Shown piece after piece: positions 1 to 17,015 of a DNA stretch of 64,000 nt. The notes under the pieces were generated by a model. That model worked only from the letters and a program-made list of their open reading frames with translations. It searched no databases and had not been told where the DNA came from. Within the stretch, counting starts at the first letter, position 1, and the number at the start of each line of letters is the position of its first letter. Location: positions 42,300,501 to 42,364,500 of the forward strand of contig CM053794.1 in the NCBI GenBank assembly GCA_028671895.1. Reading direction: 5' to 3'. The DNA is from Oenanthe sinensis. Taxonomy: Eukaryota; Streptophyta; Magnoliopsida; Apiales; Apiaceae. The position numbers were made by a program, and so were the translations under genes.

Positions 1-511
1 AAGCAATACACCAAGAAAATTACTTCCAAGATTCATGAAACACAATTCAAACATAAACGCCTCAGGTAAATAGATATTAAGCTCAAGCATTTAGCTTCAC
101 CTGACCAAGAAAATATTGAATCAAACTTGAGCATACAGCCTCCAGTGTAGACTCAGTGTTAGTACAACACAAGTGCTGTTCCTGTCCCTTTAACAAGGAA
201 ATCAAGTTAAAGCCTTTCCAATAAAAGCTGAGTTTGGTTCTTTAAAATTATAGGAATATCACCGAAATATGAAAACCCATAAACTTGATAAGTTCATAAT
301 ATGCATCCTTTTAAAACCAAGTTTGGAATCATCCCAATTCCCACCAAAACCACAAACATAAACGTCTCCCTCGTCGTGAGAACATCACATATTAGAACAA
401 CATCTTGCATACAATCAGACGAAATTAAAATACAGCGCTCTATTACTTGTAAGCCTACTACTCCAACACTCACAATAAGACAGACATTTATTTTGAAGTG
501 CACGGAACACT
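1..511. other. KARI 3' UTR and downstream flank
   Basis: This lies downstream of the KARI stop codon. It probably holds the 3' UTR and polyadenylation region. No other coding signal is seen. Confidence 0.6.
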
Positions 512-6566
<6,055 letters not shown>

Positions 6567-6717
6567 TGTTACTTCTTGTTCAGTGTGTCTGCGTTTTTCT
6601 TCAAGATGAGGATGAATGAACGTTTGAGGAGGCTAATTAGAGTGACAGACAGCCCCGTCTTAAGGGTTTATGTTTTGGGTCGGGCTCGCTTTTGACCATG
6701 AAAAGCCCATTGCTGAT

Positions 6718-9430
6718 TTTTCAAGTGAGTGTGGTTTTTTATATTATAAAATTATAAAATAATTTATATTTTCCTTTTTTACCTAGGAACTTGAATTTTA
6801 TTTAGGATTTTAAATTTGGTTAAATGATATGTTTAAATAATTATAATAATTTAAATTTAAATTTTATTTAAAATATCACATTTATAAATCTATACTATAT
6901 TTTTATAGCCGAAAGATTAAAAAAATTGGTTGGTCGGTCGGTCGGTCGTCGTTACTGGGTCACGGAACTAAAAAATATGCATATATTAGATATAATTTTA
7001 CTTATTATAACATGGGCTCTAATTATATACATCTATACTATATTATTATAGACGAAAGATTAAAAAATTTAGTTAGTTGGTCGGTTGGTCGTCGGTACCC
7101 GGGTCACAGGCCTAAAAAATATACATATATTAGATATAATTTTACTTATTATAATATGAGCCATAATTATATACATATATATATTAACTAAATTTTCAAG
7201 GGAGTGTGGTTTTCTTTATTATAAAATTAAAAAATAATTTATATTTTCTTTTTTTTTTGTCAAAAGTTGCCTTTTTAGAAACTTGAATTTTATTTAGAAT
7301 TTTAAATTTGGTTAAATGATATGTCTAAATAATTATAATAATTTAAATTTAAATTTTATTTAAAATCTCACATTTATAAATCTATATTATATATCTATAT
7401 TATATTATTATATCTAATCTATGTATATAAATATACATATATTAGATATAATTTTACTTATTATAATATGAGACCTAATTATATACATATATATTAACTA
7501 AATTTTTACTTTTTATACTCAATTATATATTTATAACATAAGTCCAAATTATATAATTTTACTTATTATAATATGGGATCTAACTATATACATATCTATA
7601 TTAACTAAAATTTTATTTTTAACACGGGTCCATATTATAACATATTTATATTAAATAGAATAAATTTATATATAAAAAGAGAACATATAATATTAACATA
7701 AATTCTTAATATTATAAAATTATATATTAAATATCAATAAAAATATAAATTGAGAATCCACTTGAGCTATTACACATGGATTTGTTTGGTCCTGTGAATA
7801 TTATGTACATTGCAAAGAAGAAATATACTCTAGTCATTGTGGATGACTTTTGTAGATTCTCATGGTCTTATTTTCTGTATTCAAAAGATGAAGCAAGTAA
7901 TCTCATCATCAAGCACATCAGAGAAGTTGAGAAAACTCTTGATTGAATGTAAAGAAAATAAGAAGTGACAATGAAACAGAATTTAAGAATTACACAATGA
8001 AGGAGTTCTGTGAATCTAAAGGAATCATACACATCTTCTATGCACTAAGAACACCTCAACAAAATGGGGTAGTTGAGAGGAAAAATTGGACATTGATTAA
8101 AGCAGCTAGAACTATATTGGAAGATATTAAATTACCAACATACTTCTGGGATGAGGCCATTAATGCAGCATGCTATATTCAAAACATCCTCATAGTGAAT
8201 CAAGCTCAAGGAAAGACTCCATATCAATTGATCAAGAAAGACAAAAGGTCAAAAGTGGGATTTATCTATGTCTTTGGTTGCAAATGTTATGTTCCAAGGA
8301 ATTAAGGTGAAAATCTAGAAAAATTTGAGGCCAAGGCTGTTGAAGTTATATTTGTTGGGTATGCAATATCAAGCATAGCCTACAAAGTCTATAATCTTAG
8401 ACTACACATTGTTATGGAATATGTACATATAGTATTTGATGATAAAAAAGATTCAAGGTTTGTTTGATGAATGAAATCATGACACGCTGCAGTTTGAGAA
8501 TGAATGTAATAGAACAGGTGAAGAAAGTGATGAAGAAATTATTCCAATAAATTCAAAAGTACCCAGAAACACAATATCAGTTGATGTCATAGCATTAATG
8601 GATAATTTATCAGTTGACAGACATCAATCGACTGATAATGCATCAACTGATAATTCTTCAATGGATAATCAACACTCCACATCTAGGGTATTCAATTCAA
8701 AGGGAGGGTTTCAAAATCAATCATCAAATTCAAATCAGTTTGAGTACAATACACATGATCATGAAGCCTCATCTTCAAGGCAAAATTTGTTTCCACAAAG
8801 AAAATGAACAAAAAATCATCCATTTGAGTTAATCATTGGAAATGCAGAAGATGGTGTCAAAACAAGAAGTGCTACTCAAAATGAGTGTCTGTATAGCAGC
8901 TTCCTATCTCAGGAACAACCTAAAAGAGTTGAAGATGCTCTCAAGGATCCTGATTGGGTATTGGCTATGCAAGAGGAACTTAATCAATTTGAAATAAAAA
9001 AAATATGGAAGCTGGTGCCCAAACCAAAAGATAGATCAGTGATTGATACAAAATGGGTATTCAGAAACAAAATGGATGAAACTGGTATTGTGACTAGAAA
9101 CAAGGCAAGACTTGTGGCAAATGGAAACTCACAAGAAGAATGAATTGTTTTTACTTATTATAATTAGGTATCTAACTATATATATATATATTAACTAAAA
9201 TTTTATTATTTAGGCTCAATTATATATTTATTATAATACGAGTCCAAATTATAACATATTTATGTTAAATATAATAAATTTATATAAAATAAAAGAACAT
9301 AAAATATTAATATAAATTCTTAATAAGTTATTATTATAAAATTTTATATTAAACATCAATAAAAATATAAATAAAAAATTAATTTACTTAAATATTAGTT
9401 ATCTCATGCGAAACACGGGTTATAAACTTG
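6718..9430 (+). mobile_element. Duplicated AT-rich block with Helitron-like ends
   Basis: The segment from 6718 recurs at 7195 (same order, including AAATTTGGTTAAATGATATGT). Inside, the string TCTATACTATAT followed by a GGTCGGTTGGTC-type run occurs at 6889 and 7032. It matches the 5' end seen at 29773 (minus) and 61552. The right border at 9410-9430 reads ACACGGGTTATAAACTTG followed by T, close to the Helitron 3' pattern ACGGG-TTATAAGCTAG-T. A Ty1/copia fragment at 7763-9143 is enclosed, with related sequence on both sides (7560-7750 and 9150-9385). The ends support a non-autonomous Helitron-type element, but the block is rearranged. No rolling-circle transposase is present. Confidence 0.5.
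7763..9143 (+). pseudogene. Ty1/copia retrotransposon fragment (integrase to early RT)
   Basis: Relic of a plant Ty1/copia polyprotein. The integrase core is readable from 7763 to about 8305, with a frameshift near 7940. Landmarks are an HMDLFGP start, IRSDNETEF around the second catalytic Asp, and TPQQNGVVERKN leading to the Glu region. The linker region follows with stops. Reverse transcriptase begins near 8960 (WKLVPKPKDRSVIDTKWVF) and is cut off at 9143. No LTRs, primer-binding site or polypurine tract are visible, and gag, protease and most of RT are missing. It is non-functional. Confidence 0.85.
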
Positions 9431-9761
9431 TATTAATATAAATTTAAAATTGTGAAATGACAAATCAAATTTTTTTATTTAAAATAAATTATATATCGTC
9501 AAATATAATTTAAATAAATTATATTGAAATACAATAGATCTCTTTAATCTAATTTATATTTTAGTTAAAATTTATATTCTAATTATATATAACACAAACA
9601 CAACTTAAATTAACTATATTGAAATATAATAATACTTTTAGTCCAATTTATATTTTAGTTAAAATATATATTCTAATTATGTGACATATAACTTTTTTAG
9701 TCTAATTATAAATTCATAAACTATTATAGTATTTATTATTTTAATTTTAATTTTTTACTTA

Positions 9762-10107
9762 AGCCCCGTTTATTATTGTTGTTTCAGACAGTTACATCAG
9801 TTTTTTGCTGAAAAACTGCTTGGAATGTGTTTGGTAAAATTGAAAAACTGTTGTTAGGAAAAATGTTTTTGGCCTAAAAATTGCTATTAGAGAAAGCATG
9901 TCCCCCATACTTTAAAAAAAGCTGATTTTCGGTCTTTTTAAAAGTAATTACAAGTTTTATCATCAAAATTTCCCAAAAATATTATTTTTATATATTATAT
10001 ATCAAAATATGCATAAATCAAAAAAGTCACCCCACAGTCATTTAATTTCCCTAACAACACTTTTTCTAACACTACATCAGTTTTTAACAGCAATTTCAAA
10101 CGGAGCC
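9762..10107. mobile_element. Tourist-like MITE with TTA target duplication
   Basis: The ends are inverted: AGCCCCGTTT on the left and AAACGGAGCC on the right. Subterminal stretches such as ACATCAGTTTTT also appear on both sides. The element is flanked by TTA at 9759-9761 and TTA at 10108-10110, the 3-bp duplication of PIF/Harbinger-related elements. It is 346 bp long and non-coding. Confidence 0.75.
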
Positions 10108-10327
10108 TTAGCTAGAAAGTGACTTGTAATTGTTATTAAAGTTCTTGTATGGGCGAACAATCAGCCGGCTTATCTATAAGTAATTTAAGCTGAAAAATAT
10201 ATGTATCGTTCATCTTATAAATTATACCAAATCGCAAAATTCCAATTTGTTTTTATTTTTGAAAGATTTGATCTGTTCAAATTAAATTAATCGGATTATA
10301 TTAAAAAACCTTAGTTCTTACTTCTTA

Positions 10328-10716
10328 GAGCAAGTTCAATGGGAGTGCTATTACACATAGCCATTGCTAACATATGAAATCAAAAGGTGATTTTTGATAT
10401 TAAAATAAAACTTATAGTTCAATGCATAAATCTAAAATAACACTACATAACTTATATTTAATATAAAATATACATGTCATAACAAAATATAATAATATAT
10501 AAAATAACAACATTGCTTTATTCTCTTCACTTTCCCACTTGTATGTTTACGTGACAATTATAGCAACATCTATATTTGGTTTTATATTTAGCACAAAATA
10601 TAACATTTTGCTATTTTACATCCATGTTTAGCATCACAATGGAGTGAAGTTTTTTTTATGAGTGCTATATTATAGATATAACATCACTTTAAACACCACC
10701 ACCATCGGACTTGCTC
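10328..10716. mobile_element. Tourist-like MITE, GAGCAAGTT family
   Basis: The left end GAGCAAGTTCAATGG is matched by the reverse complement of the right end, GAGCAAGTCCGATGG. TTA flanks the element at 10325-10327 and 10717-10719. It is 389 bp, A/T-rich inside, with no ORF. Confidence 0.75.
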
Positions 10717-11305
10717 TTAGTGTTATATATGTGTTCAATTATAATAATATTTTTATATTTATTTTTTATTTAATTTATATTATTAAAAATACATTAAATA
10801 CATAAATTACAAAAACAAAGAAAAATAATTTTATATATATATTCCATTACAAATTTTTACACGAATTTTACAAATTTCTAAAAGTCACAAATATCGACAC
10901 AAGATGCACCAAATATAACATCAGAGTTTATCAAATGTAAATATTTTCAAAATATTTATAAACGTGTAAACAATACAAACATATTTAGTAATTAAAATAT
11001 AATATTTATATAATAAATAAATTTGTGATTTATTGATACAAACATTGTTTTTTTACCTTTTTTATATTCAAAATATCTAGTAAATTTTATTTACATTTTA
11101 TTGCATTCAGTTCGTTGTTTACCCAATTTTTCTGGTTTGTACACTAAGAAAATTTGTATTTAAAATAATAATAAATTTTTAAAAATTAAAAATGAATAAT
11201 TAGTGCCTTGCTGGGGTTATAAGGTCGCATATATATATTTTTTATAAATCATTTATAAATAAAATATTATATATATATGCAATTTTCGGCATATTTTCTG
11301 AGACG

Positions 11306-11393
11306 AACCCTAAATTGTTGGGAGCAAAGATAAGCTACTGTTGTTACCAAACAGCCCACTAAATGTTTAGGGTTTTATGTATCACTATAAATA
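11306..11393 (+). promoter_or_regulatory. Telo-box/TATA promoter of the snoRNA gene
   Basis: A telo-box AACCCTAAA (11306-11314), a GCCCA element near 11353, an inverted telo-box TTTAGGGTTTT (11366-11376) and a TATAAATA box (11386-11393) lie together. Telo-box plus GCCCA-type elements are typical of plant ribosomal-protein and snoRNA gene promoters. Transcription would start near 11420, about 100 nt before the first snoRNA. Confidence 0.65.
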
Positions 11394-11517
11394 ATCGCAT
11401 TCATTCAGCTCTCATGTGATTTAGCTGCGCTTATTCTTCTCATCTCATTTCCAATTTTTAATTTTTGATTCTATGCAGTGAATAAATACATGTAATAACT
11501 AAATAGTCGGATGAATA

Positions 11518-11590
11518 TGAGGAAAGTGATGGAGGGTGATTTACCATGATCCATATTATCTCCTCGCTACGTTCTTTCTGATTCGTTCCC
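11518..11590 (+). ncRNA. Box C/D snoRNA, predicted guide for 5.8S rRNA Am47
   Basis: Box C-like GTGATGG (11526-11532) and box D CTGA (11578-11581) are present, with GGAA and TTCC in the flanks able to pair. The 14 nt directly upstream of box D, TCGCTACGTTCTTT, are complementary to 5.8S rRNA GAAGAACGTAGCGA, with one G-U pair. By the box-D-plus-five rule the target is the A of AAGAA that corresponds to plant 5.8S Am47, a known methylation site. The rRNA sequence is from memory. The second G in box C is a mild departure from the RTGATGA consensus. Confidence 0.7.
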
Positions 11591-11656
11591 ATATCAATTG
11601 ATTTCATTTTTATGTGTATATATATGTATAGTTGATTTTGTATAATTGATGAATTT

Positions 11657-11746
11657 GAAAAATGATGAAATCTGTAAATCTTAGGACACCTTCTGACACA
11701 GAATGACAATGCTGTGTATGAGAACAAGATTTCAGTTTCTGATTTC
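11657..11746 (+). ncRNA. Box C/D snoRNA, predicted guide for 25S rRNA (yeast Um2724 equivalent)
   Basis: Perfect box C ATGATGA (11662-11668), box D' CTGA (11693-11696) and box D CTGA (11739-11742). The ends GAAA (11657-11660) and TTTC (11743-11746) form the terminal stem. A 13-nt guide, ATCTTAGGACACC (11678-11690), ends two bases before D'. It is complementary to GGTGTCCTAAGAT in plant 25S rRNA as I remember it. The fifth base from D' pairs with the U of GGUG, which corresponds to yeast Um2724 (snR67 target). The region before box D has no rRNA match that I recognise. Confidence 0.75.
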
Positions 11747-13189
11747 TACAGTATTTTATTTGTAACTGTATTCGTTGATTCTATACTTTCTAAACACGGT
11801 CTTTCAAATTTATTCGAAACTGCATATTCTGCTTTAATTATTTTAATCTTTTTAAGCATTTTGGTTTGGGCGTGGTGGCGATGTTTTCCAGTTTAGTTTC
11901 ATTGGTTCAGGTTTCGATCCCGTCGCTCTTTTTATATTGAATCTGATTATCTGATCCGAAAATTACTAGCAATTGGTTGTGATATTTTTTTACTGAAATC
12001 GAAATTAGTATATAAAAAGCTTCTAAAGGCTGGTGGTGGTGAAAAATCCTGTTTTACGATTTTGTTTGAGACCTATATTGAATATCCTGTAATTTCTGCC
12101 TCCCACTTTACGGTCCTCGGCTTTAATTGTGTTATTTTGATTGGGCAAGTCGTAAGGCCTTTTGTACTAGAATTTGACAGCCGGGACAATCAACTGCAAA
12201 GCCTTAGATAATCTTTTAATACTAAGATTGAGTAGTAGTTTATGAAGACACTGTACATTTAATTTAATACTAAAGAATGGGGCTGTTTCTGGACCAAGTA
12301 ATTGACATTGAGGTGTTACTGTATATTAAAAGCATTGTTTTGAAATATTAAACTGATGGAAATTGTATGGTCAGATATGTTTTTTAGTTTTGCCAGATAA
12401 CCCTTGATATGCACTATAACTATGATCTTAATACTGTAGTAGGAGTATAAATTTTGGTTAAATTAATATTGGGCTGTGAGATGAAATTAAAAATGTTTTT
12501 AATACTATCAAGAATCTCAACAAGGAATAGAGTTGTGAGTCTTGTGACTTGCGATAGTTGTGTAGTTTTTCTTGTTACTAGTTTCTCGATGTTTTTACTT
12601 TTTACAACCTCTTTTTTGGCAGTCAGATCATTAATAAAATCTGGAATTGCAAGAACATGGACAAATAATGTCCATCATAGACTGCTCTACTTTTTTCTTA
12701 TGACAACACAATAGAACTCATCTCATTGGTTTCCAATACGATATCTTATACTTTTTGTTAAAATTTACGTTCATTTTTTGTTGCTCAGAATCGAAATGTA
12801 GAAGGTTGTTAATCGATATGTAGAAGAAAAAATTGTGTTTCAATTTTTTTGGACTCAAATTGCACAGGTAATTCCTTTTTATTCTAGTCCTGTGCAAACC
12901 CGTACATATTTTGTTTCAACTGTTGGTTACCCTTTTGGTTACCCTTGGGCCTTGGTAGCTCTTGATAGCTGAACTCTACAAATTTACATTGCAAAGTTAT
13001 CATGCATATGTAATATATTTATGGTTTATGTCTCTAACAAATAAAAGGAAATTGCTACCTATTATTATATCTAAAAAAAGGTTGAAATGTCAATAATCTT
13101 TTACTCTTTCTTTATAAAAAGAAATAAAAAAAATGAGGAAATTAACATATGAGTACTTATTTTATTTATTTATACATTTTTATAATGAG

Positions 13190-14150
13190 GAAGTATATTA
13201 GGTAATTCACTAAGATTTTAGTATAAAATAACAGTATGTTAATAAAATTTTAAATAAAATATAATTTTACAAAAATACCCCTATCATGTTTGCATATAAA
13301 ATTCATTGTATCTCACCTAACTTACCTAAGGTATATCCTAACTTACCTAATCTCTTTTATAATTTAATTTTACAATATAAAATTGATCAATTTATATATT
13401 AAATTATGATTTTATTTATTTTTAACAATAATTTTTTTATAGTCACTAGAATTCACTATAATAACTTTATGATCATTTTTATGTTACTAAAGTATTAAGT
13501 AAATGTATCATTAAAATCCAATATAATATTCATAATTCAATTTTTTTTATAATACACATTTTAGAGTAGAATTATTGGCGGATATAGACATATGTACATG
13601 ATTTTCAATAAATTTAATTTTTAAGTTAACTTGAATATCTTATAAGATTACTGTATAAATTTTTATTAGAGATTGCATGAATTTAAATTTAAAATTTATA
13701 TCATATATCTAAATTAGGCATTAGAATTACATATAAAATGATCTATAATTTTTTAAAGTTAATTTTCTTAAATTATCTATATTTAATTATCATTATAGTG
13801 AAGCAAATATATTAGAACCGACTAATGTTATGTTAACATAAATGTAATAATATTTTTTATTGGGTCATATATTTTATTTACCGTAATATTTAAGTTGCTT
13901 TGATTTGGATTTGTGGTTTTAGGCCCATCTTGTTAGGTCCAGCTCAAGTTTCTACGAAGATAAATTTTAATTATAGAGAGAAAAAGAATCTAAGATGTAT
14001 AGGAGATAATTTCCTAAGATTTTAGTATAAAAAAGTAGTTATTAATAAAATTTTAAATGAATTATGATCTTACAAAAATATTCTTGTCATGTTTGCATAT
14101 AAAATTCATTATATCTCACTTAATTTACCTAAGATATATCTTAGGTTTCG
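13190..14150. repeat. Pair of roughly 170-bp direct repeats
   Basis: 13195-13350 and about 13995-14150 share CTAAGATTTTAGTATAAAA, then AATAAAATTTTAAAT, then CATGTTTGCATATAAAATTC, in the same order and orientation. They are about 80-90 per cent alike by eye. They could be degraded terminal repeats of one element about 0.95 kb long, or dispersed copies. The DNA between them has no ORF. Confidence 0.7.
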
Positions 14151-14330
14151 TGCATATAAATTTGTGCTGAAAATTAGTTGGGCATCTGCTGATTGTTGTA
14201 TTTGTAGGATCTGCAGGTAATATCTTTGTTTAAGTCGTTCTTTATGGTTATGGTTATTGTTTTGAGCTTGTATAGTGTTTTGTTGTGCTTAAAGTGTTGG
14301 GATCAGTATTCTTATTTGATTAAGAGTGAT

Positions 14331-14390
14331 AAGTTTGTGTGGTCGATATGAATCAATAAGAAGTTTGTGTGGTCGATATGAATCAATAAG
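14331..14390 (+). repeat. Exact 30-bp tandem duplication
   Basis: Two identical 30-bp units (14331-14360 and 14361-14390) starting AAGTTTGTGTGGTCGATATG. Confidence 0.95.
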
Positions 14391-14629
14391 GTAATCTATG
14401 ATGACTATACTAATTCGCTGTTTTTTAAGCAACTATCATTTTATGGTTTTAGCCCGAGTGCCCAAGCCACATCCTTGTTGACCCGTACAGGTACCCAACT
14501 ACTCCGGTACTCCCATACTAAATCGTCACCTAGTTTGTATAGTCCATCTGCTAGGTCCATTCAGTGCAATCCCAATCCTCCCAAGCTAGCTCTTTCTCTA
14601 GAAACTCAAATAAATTAACAGTGACTCAA

Positions 14630-15960
14630 CCTTTGGGGGAGATATGGAAGTTGAGTGATAAAGAGTTACAAGAAAAAAGAGAAAAAGGGAAACGTTTTTG
14701 TTGAAATGAGAATTGAGTGTAATTCTGGTGAATGAGGAAACATGAGATAAAAATGAATATGGGCAGTTAGAGTCGGATCTGAATTCGAGTAAACTGGTGG
14801 AGCCTCAAAGCGGTGGTCCATTAGGAGATATTGTTAAATTCAGCGGTGGGAATCACAAGCCCACGAACTCTCAAACTGTTAAGTTAGTTGATGGGAGGTT
14901 TCAAGAGAGGCAGTGCAGAAGTCGAGGATTCCAAAGACTGCTATAAATTTTTTGGTGTGTCCTTGGGGACCAGGGAGGTGGTACAAGGACATGGGGAATG
15001 TACATCCGTGGTGTTAAACCTGCCCACAGTAACAGTAGCGGAGGATTATATACCACCGTCTTTAGGTTATTAACTCTTGATTATTTTGGATCTGTAATGG
15101 CTAGAGAAGTTGCGGACAATGTCCACCAATTGGAAAACGCAACCCTGAAATTCACAATCAATGGAACGAGCATGACGGCTTAACGGGGATCCATCTTTGG
15201 CAAGGTCAAAAATATCACTAAAGGCTATGTTCCAAACAATCCAGAAAGGGCAGGGGTTTCTAGGGTAGTTTAATCAGTTGTCATCACATACGGCCAATCA
15301 ACAACCAGAAGACATTCATGACAATGCCCCTTATTTTTATGCCCTATTCTAAAACACCACCACCAGGTCTTCCACCTGCTGCAAGGCCTACCTACATCGT
15401 GGGGACACAAGCACGAAATTACTTTGAAAGAGGGGGGAAATTCGGTGAGTATCAGAAAGATGATATTAAAGGACTTATTTATGAAATGTTTAAGGTAGGG
15501 ATCATATAAGTGTATAAGAGCGTTTCCAATGGGAGAAATCCTTAGCTAAAAAATCACACGCGACGGATATTATAGATAATATGTATAAATTTTGAAGCTC
15601 AAGCCATCCAAAATTCTTAGGTAAAATTATATTCAACCTCCTTACATTGGCTAAATTTGTCGAACCTGATCTGTAACAAAACTGTACATATAAATATAAT
15701 CATTATAGTCAATCCCATTGGAGCACATTACCTTACAGATTCAATAAATTTGAACTAATTATTATTTTATATTATTTTAGCCAACCATTTTAGTCAACAC
15801 CGTTGGAGATGCTCTAACAGACCTTTCCGTACACTGGTATTGCTAGTTTAAAAAAAAAGGGCTTGTGGAGGTTTTGTGTGGACTATTTAGCTCCAAACAA
15901 GGTAGGGTTAGTGGGGGTATGTTGAGTATTATTGTCTAATGTCTATTTGGAGAGTTGACC
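14630..15960 (+). pseudogene. Ty3/gypsy retrotransposon relic (gag end, protease, early RT)
   Basis: The fragment reads through several frames. LSDKELQEKREKG near 14650 resembles the stretch just before the gag zinc knuckle. KPTNSQTVKLV near 14860 and the run from 14960 to 15070 resemble the retropepsin and the sequence after it. DDIKGLIYEMFKVGII at 15460-15510 and KKKGLWRFCVDY near 15855-15890 are two neighbouring parts of the RT start. They are separated by the MITE at 15518-15814. Many stops and frameshifts are present and no LTRs are seen. It is an old, dead copy. Confidence 0.7.
15518..15814. mobile_element. Tourist-like MITE inserted in the gypsy relic
   Basis: The left end GAGCGTTTCCAATGGG pairs with the reverse complement of the right end, GAGCATCTCCAACGGTG. 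TAA flanks it at 15515-15517 and 15815-15817. The element is 297 bp and carries no ORF. RT-like coding sequence resumes immediately after the right TAA. Confidence 0.85.
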
Positions 15961-16740
15961 TCTCGAAGAGTGAGGAATTATATCCCATCTGGATAAATTT
16001 ATCGAGAAATTGAATCTATTGTCGATTTAATTTGAATTTCATAAACTCAACAGTGAAAGTTAGTTCATAGCAGACGATTGGGAACAAATGAATCCCAAGT
16101 CAAACGCAAGGTAGATAACATCCTCTAAATTTATCAACATTTTCAATAAATACAACAAAACGTAGATAACAACGACGAATTTAATACATTCACAAGAAAA
16201 ATGATTGATGTGAAAGTTATTATACAAGTTAATTTAGAACAAAATAGCATGTTGAATATTTTTCGAAATAATAAAGTACAATATGTGTGTAATTGAAATT
16301 ATAACTTTACACAAAAGTTGGGACCGGAATTTAACATCAATTATTTTTTAAATTACTAATTATCATGATAGAGTTGTTATTAAATTTTAGTATTGGTCCC
16401 AACTTCGGACCGAATTATTATCAATTTCGAGTGGTTATTGCTTTAATTGGGATCATTTTAGATTATGCCATACATTGATTAAATAGTACATTAGATAATA
16501 AGCATTATTCATATATACAATCTGCTGAGCTATTGACACTTTATAATTCAGTAAACATTGGATTTGAAACTCGCCTCGGATTTATGCATTTCATTTGTCA
16601 CATGTAGCAAGCCTGCAGATTCTGTTCCATTGTTGTTTACCCCCCGATTCTACCATTAAATAAGCGCAAATTACTAAACCGAATATCCAGTTTTTTAATA
16701 TTGTAGGTGTACATAAACGAAAACGTATATATACACAAAC
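15961..16740. other. Gene-free interval
   Basis: AT-rich sequence downstream of the gypsy relic. A pair of inverted stretches around GGGACC near 16320 and GGTCCCAA near 16396 hints at a small element. Nothing codes convincingly. Confidence 0.5.
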
Positions 16741-17015
16741 ATCAGAAGCGTTCAATGAGCTTCGACAAGGGGGACTCGAGTGAGCTAAAAGCATCTTCAA
16801 CCTGGAAATTGCACAGTAGATGAATAATCTACTTGGTAAATTAATTAGATAATTCAATTGAACTCACGAGTTGATGATAATTACTTGATTCAATTCGGTT
16901 CCTTTGTTCCTTTGTTTCTTTTTTTCTTTTTTATAACAGTATTGATGAATTGAATGTGTTCATCCGCGTGAACCAAAGCTAAATATTCATCTTCTGCTTC
17001 AACTCAATGCACCTG
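16741..17015 (-). pseudogene. Coding-like exon remnants of an unrecognised gene
   Basis: On the minus strand two short open stretches have good acceptor sites. One, at about 16980-16905, follows TTTATTTCAG and reads VEAEDEYLALVHADEHIQF. The other, at about 16803-16745, follows AATTTCCAG and reads VEDAFSSLESPLSKLIERF, then stop. Both look like acidic, helical protein ends rather than random sequence. I do not recognise the family, found no convincing 5' part, and the first stretch runs into an A-rich tail. It may be the 3' end of a decayed gene or a poorly conserved small gene. Confidence 0.35.

Larger units (their letters stand above)
9431..11290. other. Gene-free AT-rich interval with two MITEs
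   Basis: No coding signal. It holds the two Tourist-like elements listed separately (9762-10107 and 10328-10716), and otherwise long A/T-rich sequence up to the snoRNA promoter. Confidence 0.7.
11747..14630 (+). other. Possible spliced non-coding host transcript and repeats
   Basis: Downstream of the snoRNAs there is no long ORF. Two stretches have exon-like borders: 12789-12867 (after TTGCTCAG, before GTAATT) and 14208-14216 (after TTTGTAG, before GTAATA). The first contains stops in all frames, so if it is transcribed it is non-coding. A 30-bp tandem duplication lies at 14331-14390. Two copies of a roughly 170-bp repeat are listed separately. Confidence 0.35.
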
